Origin: Pseudomonadota bacterium
GTDB lineage: Bacteria > Pseudomonadota > Alphaproteobacteria > Rhizobiales > Xanthobacteraceae
NCBI GenBank assembly: GCA_023388935.1
Contig: JAEWFG010000041.1
Coordinates: 1-23,308, forward strand
Direction: 5' to 3'
DNA: 23,308 bases
Shown here: in pieces, positions 21,682 through 23,308 of the stretch
Position numbering within the stretch: the stretch's first letter is position 1
Layout of the letters: each line of letters starts with the position of its first letter
Translations under genes and position numbers: made by a program
The notes under the pieces: model-generated
What the model was told of the DNA's origin: nothing
What the model saw: the letters and a program-made list of their open reading frames with translations, nothing else
Databases searched by the model: none

Positions 21682-23308
21682 ATGCCGCAAGTCGATCGCT
21701 CCTGGGACGTCGAGACCGATCTGCTCGTGGTCGGCGCGGGTGCAGCCGGCATGACGGCCGCGTTGGTGGCAGCTCTCGAGGGGCTCGATGTCATCCTTTG
21801 CGAAAAGTCCGATATGGTTGGCGGGACGACCGCGACCTCCGCCGGGACCGTCTGGATCCCGGGCAACCGGCAAGGACAGCTTGCCGGCACGCCTGACACG
21901 GTTGATGCCGCGCGCACCTATCTCGCCGCGATGCTTGGCGAGCACGCAACAGACGAACGCCTGGACAGGTTCCTCAAGGCGGGCCCGATCGTTCTCGACT
22001 ATCTCGAGCAGAAGACGAGTGTGCGGTTCGCGGCACCGCCGGTTCATCCCGATTACAAACACCTACCGGGTGCCGCGATCGGCGGTCGTGCACTCGGGGC
22101 CGTTCCGTTCGACGGACGCAAGCTCGGCGACGATTTTGCCCGGGTCAGGCCGCCGCGCCGGGAGTTCATGGTTCTCGGCGGCATGATGGTCGGAAAAGCA
22201 GACATTCCGCCGCTGCTGGCGCCCTTCCGCAACTGGACGAATTTTCGGCACGTCGTCGGCCTTCTCACCCGGCACGGGCTGGACCGTATCAGCTACAAGC
22301 GCGGAACACGCCTGATCATGGGCAATGCGCTTGTCGCAAGACTGCTTGACAGCATCCGCCGCGCCGGCGTCGGCCTGCGATTTGAGACGGGACTGAGCGA
22401 GATCATCTGCGATGGCGACAAAGTCATCGGTGCCGTCCTCTCGTCTCCGACCGGAGAGGTGGCGATACGTCCCCGCAAGGGCGTGGTGCTGGCAACCGGT
22501 GGCATCGGTTGGAGCCATGAACTTCGCGAACGGTTGTTTCCAGAAGCCGCGCGCCGTTTTTCGCTCGCGCCTTCGTCGAACACCGGAGATGGCATCCTAG
22601 CGGCCGAGCGCGTCAACGCCGTCATCGAGCGTGACCTCGATAGCCCAGCCTTGTGGATGCCGAGCTCGGTGATGGCGCAAGCGGACGGCCATGTGTCGGT
22701 CTTCCCGCACATCATGCTGGACCGGGCCAAGCCGGGACTGCTCGCCGTCAACAAATCGGGCCGCCGTTTCGTGAATGAAGCCAACTCCTACCACGACTTC
22801 GTGGAAGCGATGTTGCGTTCGAACGCGTCTGCCTCGGCGGCTACGCCGGCTTTCCTGATCTGCGATCAGACCTTCATCAGGGATTTCGGCATCGGGCTCG
22901 TTCACCCCGGGGCCCAAAACTTGAACAAGTTTTTGCAAGCCAAATATTTGATTGAGGGTGAAACGATCGCAGAGCTGGCGCAAAAAACCGGGATCGACGG
23001 CGAACAGCTTGCCGAAACGGTGGAACGATACAATCGATCTGCTGAAACCGGGGTCGACGAAGACTTCGGCCGTGGTTCAAGTGCGTTGAATCGCTTCAAT
23101 GGCGATCCCCTGACCAAGCCCAATCCTTGCCTGAGGCGGATTGGCCCAGGACCGTACTATTCAGTCGCCGTATGGCCGTCGGATCTTGCCAGCAGCGCCG
23201 GCTTGCGCACGGATTCATGCGCCCGAGTCTTGTCTCACGATGGGAAGATCCTGTCCGGCCTGTACGCAGTCGGTACCGATTCATCCTCCATTTTTCGCGG
23301 CACTTACC
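21682..23308 (+). CDS. FAD-dependent dehydrogenase, fumarate reductase / 3-ketosteroid delta1-dehydrogenase (KstD)-like, 3' end outside window
   Basis: An open frame of 542 codons runs off the right edge without a stop. The N-terminus is an FAD-binding Rossmann fold: DLLVVGAGAAGMTAAL with the GxGxxG glycines at 18, 20 and 23, and the ribose-binding Glu41 (LCEKSD). GGTTATSAGTVWIPGN follows, as in KstD and related flavoproteins, and GVVLATGGIG is at 267-276. The visible end (SAGLRTDSCARVL, then GLYAVGTDSSSIFRGTY) matches the conserved C-terminal region, so only a short tail is missing. There is no signal peptide, so it is cytoplasmic. Family members desaturate carbon-carbon bonds next to a carbonyl. 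The ATG at 21682 is preferred; a GTG at 21661 overlapping the previous stop is possible. In this operon it could desaturate or aromatise a ring, which is inference. Confidence 0.9.
   Translation, partial: MPQVDRSWDVETDLLVVGAGAAGMTAALVAALEGLDVILCEKSDMVGGTTATSAGTVWIPGNRQGQLAGTPDTVDAARTYLAAMLGEHATDERLDRFLKAGPIVLDYLEQKTSVRFAAPPVHPDYKHLPGAAIGGRALGAVPFDGRKLGDDFARVRPPRREFMVLGGMMVGKADIPPLLAPFRNWTNFRHVVGLLTRHGLDRISYKRGTRLIMGNALVARLLDSIRRAGVGLRFETGLSEIICDGDKVIGAVLSSPTGEVAIRPRKGVVLATGGIGWSHELRERLFPEAARRFSLAPSSNTGDGILAAERVNAVIERDLDSPALWMPSSVMAQADGHVSVFPHIMLDRAKPGLLAVNKSGRRFVNEANSYHDFVEAMLRSNASASAATPAFLICDQTFIRDFGIGLVHPGAQNLNKFLQAKYLIEGETIAELAQKTGIDGEQLAETVERYNRSAETGVDEDFGRGSSALNRFNGDPLTKPNPCLRRIGPGPYYSVAVWPSDLASSAGLRTDSCARVLSHDGKILSGLYAVGTDSSSIFRGTY

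Overview
The window reads as chromosomal DNA of a high-GC alphaproteobacterium. Gene families and fusions, notably a LivM-LivG fusion permease/ATPase, a metNIQ set and many solute-binding-protein transporters beside catabolic enzymes, point to Bradyrhizobium or a close relative in the Nitrobacteraceae. That assignment is inference from gene content and codon use; there is no rRNA or other marker gene here. No insertion sequence, integrase, tRNA, CRISPR array or long repeat was seen. The genes are densely packed and almost all are intact.

Layout. (1) 1-2057, + strand: the end of a methionine ABC importer operon, metN (cut by the window edge), metI and metQ. (2) 2074-13650: an amine/amide catabolic island. 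A minus-strand AraC regulator of the EutR type is divergent from a plus-strand pair, a NylB-like serine hydrolase and a copper/TPQ primary-amine oxidase. A minus-strand five-gene unit converges on these: LivK-type binding protein, LivH, LivM-LivG fusion, LivF, then an NAD(P)-dependent aldehyde dehydrogenase. A second AraC regulator is divergent from the binding protein. (3) 13685-16475, minus strand: a GntR/FCD regulator, an M24 metallopeptidase and an SMP-30 type lactonase. (4) 16703 to the right edge, plus strand: a TRAP transporter (DctP, DctQ, DctM), an AroQ-like type II dehydroquinase, a 218-residue protein of unknown function, a TIM-barrel isomerase/dehydratase and a KstD-like FAD dehydrogenase cut by the window edge.

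How the genes may work together (inference). In the second block the LIV-type importer would bring in an amine or amide, the serine hydrolase would cut an amide or ester to free a primary amine, the amine oxidase would turn that into an aldehyde plus ammonia and hydrogen peroxide, and the dehydrogenase would make the acid. In the fourth block a TRAP importer with the conserved carboxylate-binding arginine feeds an organic acid to a dehydratase, a TIM-barrel enzyme and a flavin dehydrogenase. This is the toolkit expected for a hydroxylated alicyclic acid (quinate/shikimate-like) that is dehydrated and desaturated. The AroQ-like protein keeps its catalytic residues but has replaced two substrate-recognition residues, so its substrate may not be 3-dehydroquinate. 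This gene cluster is the best candidate in the window for an undescribed pathway.
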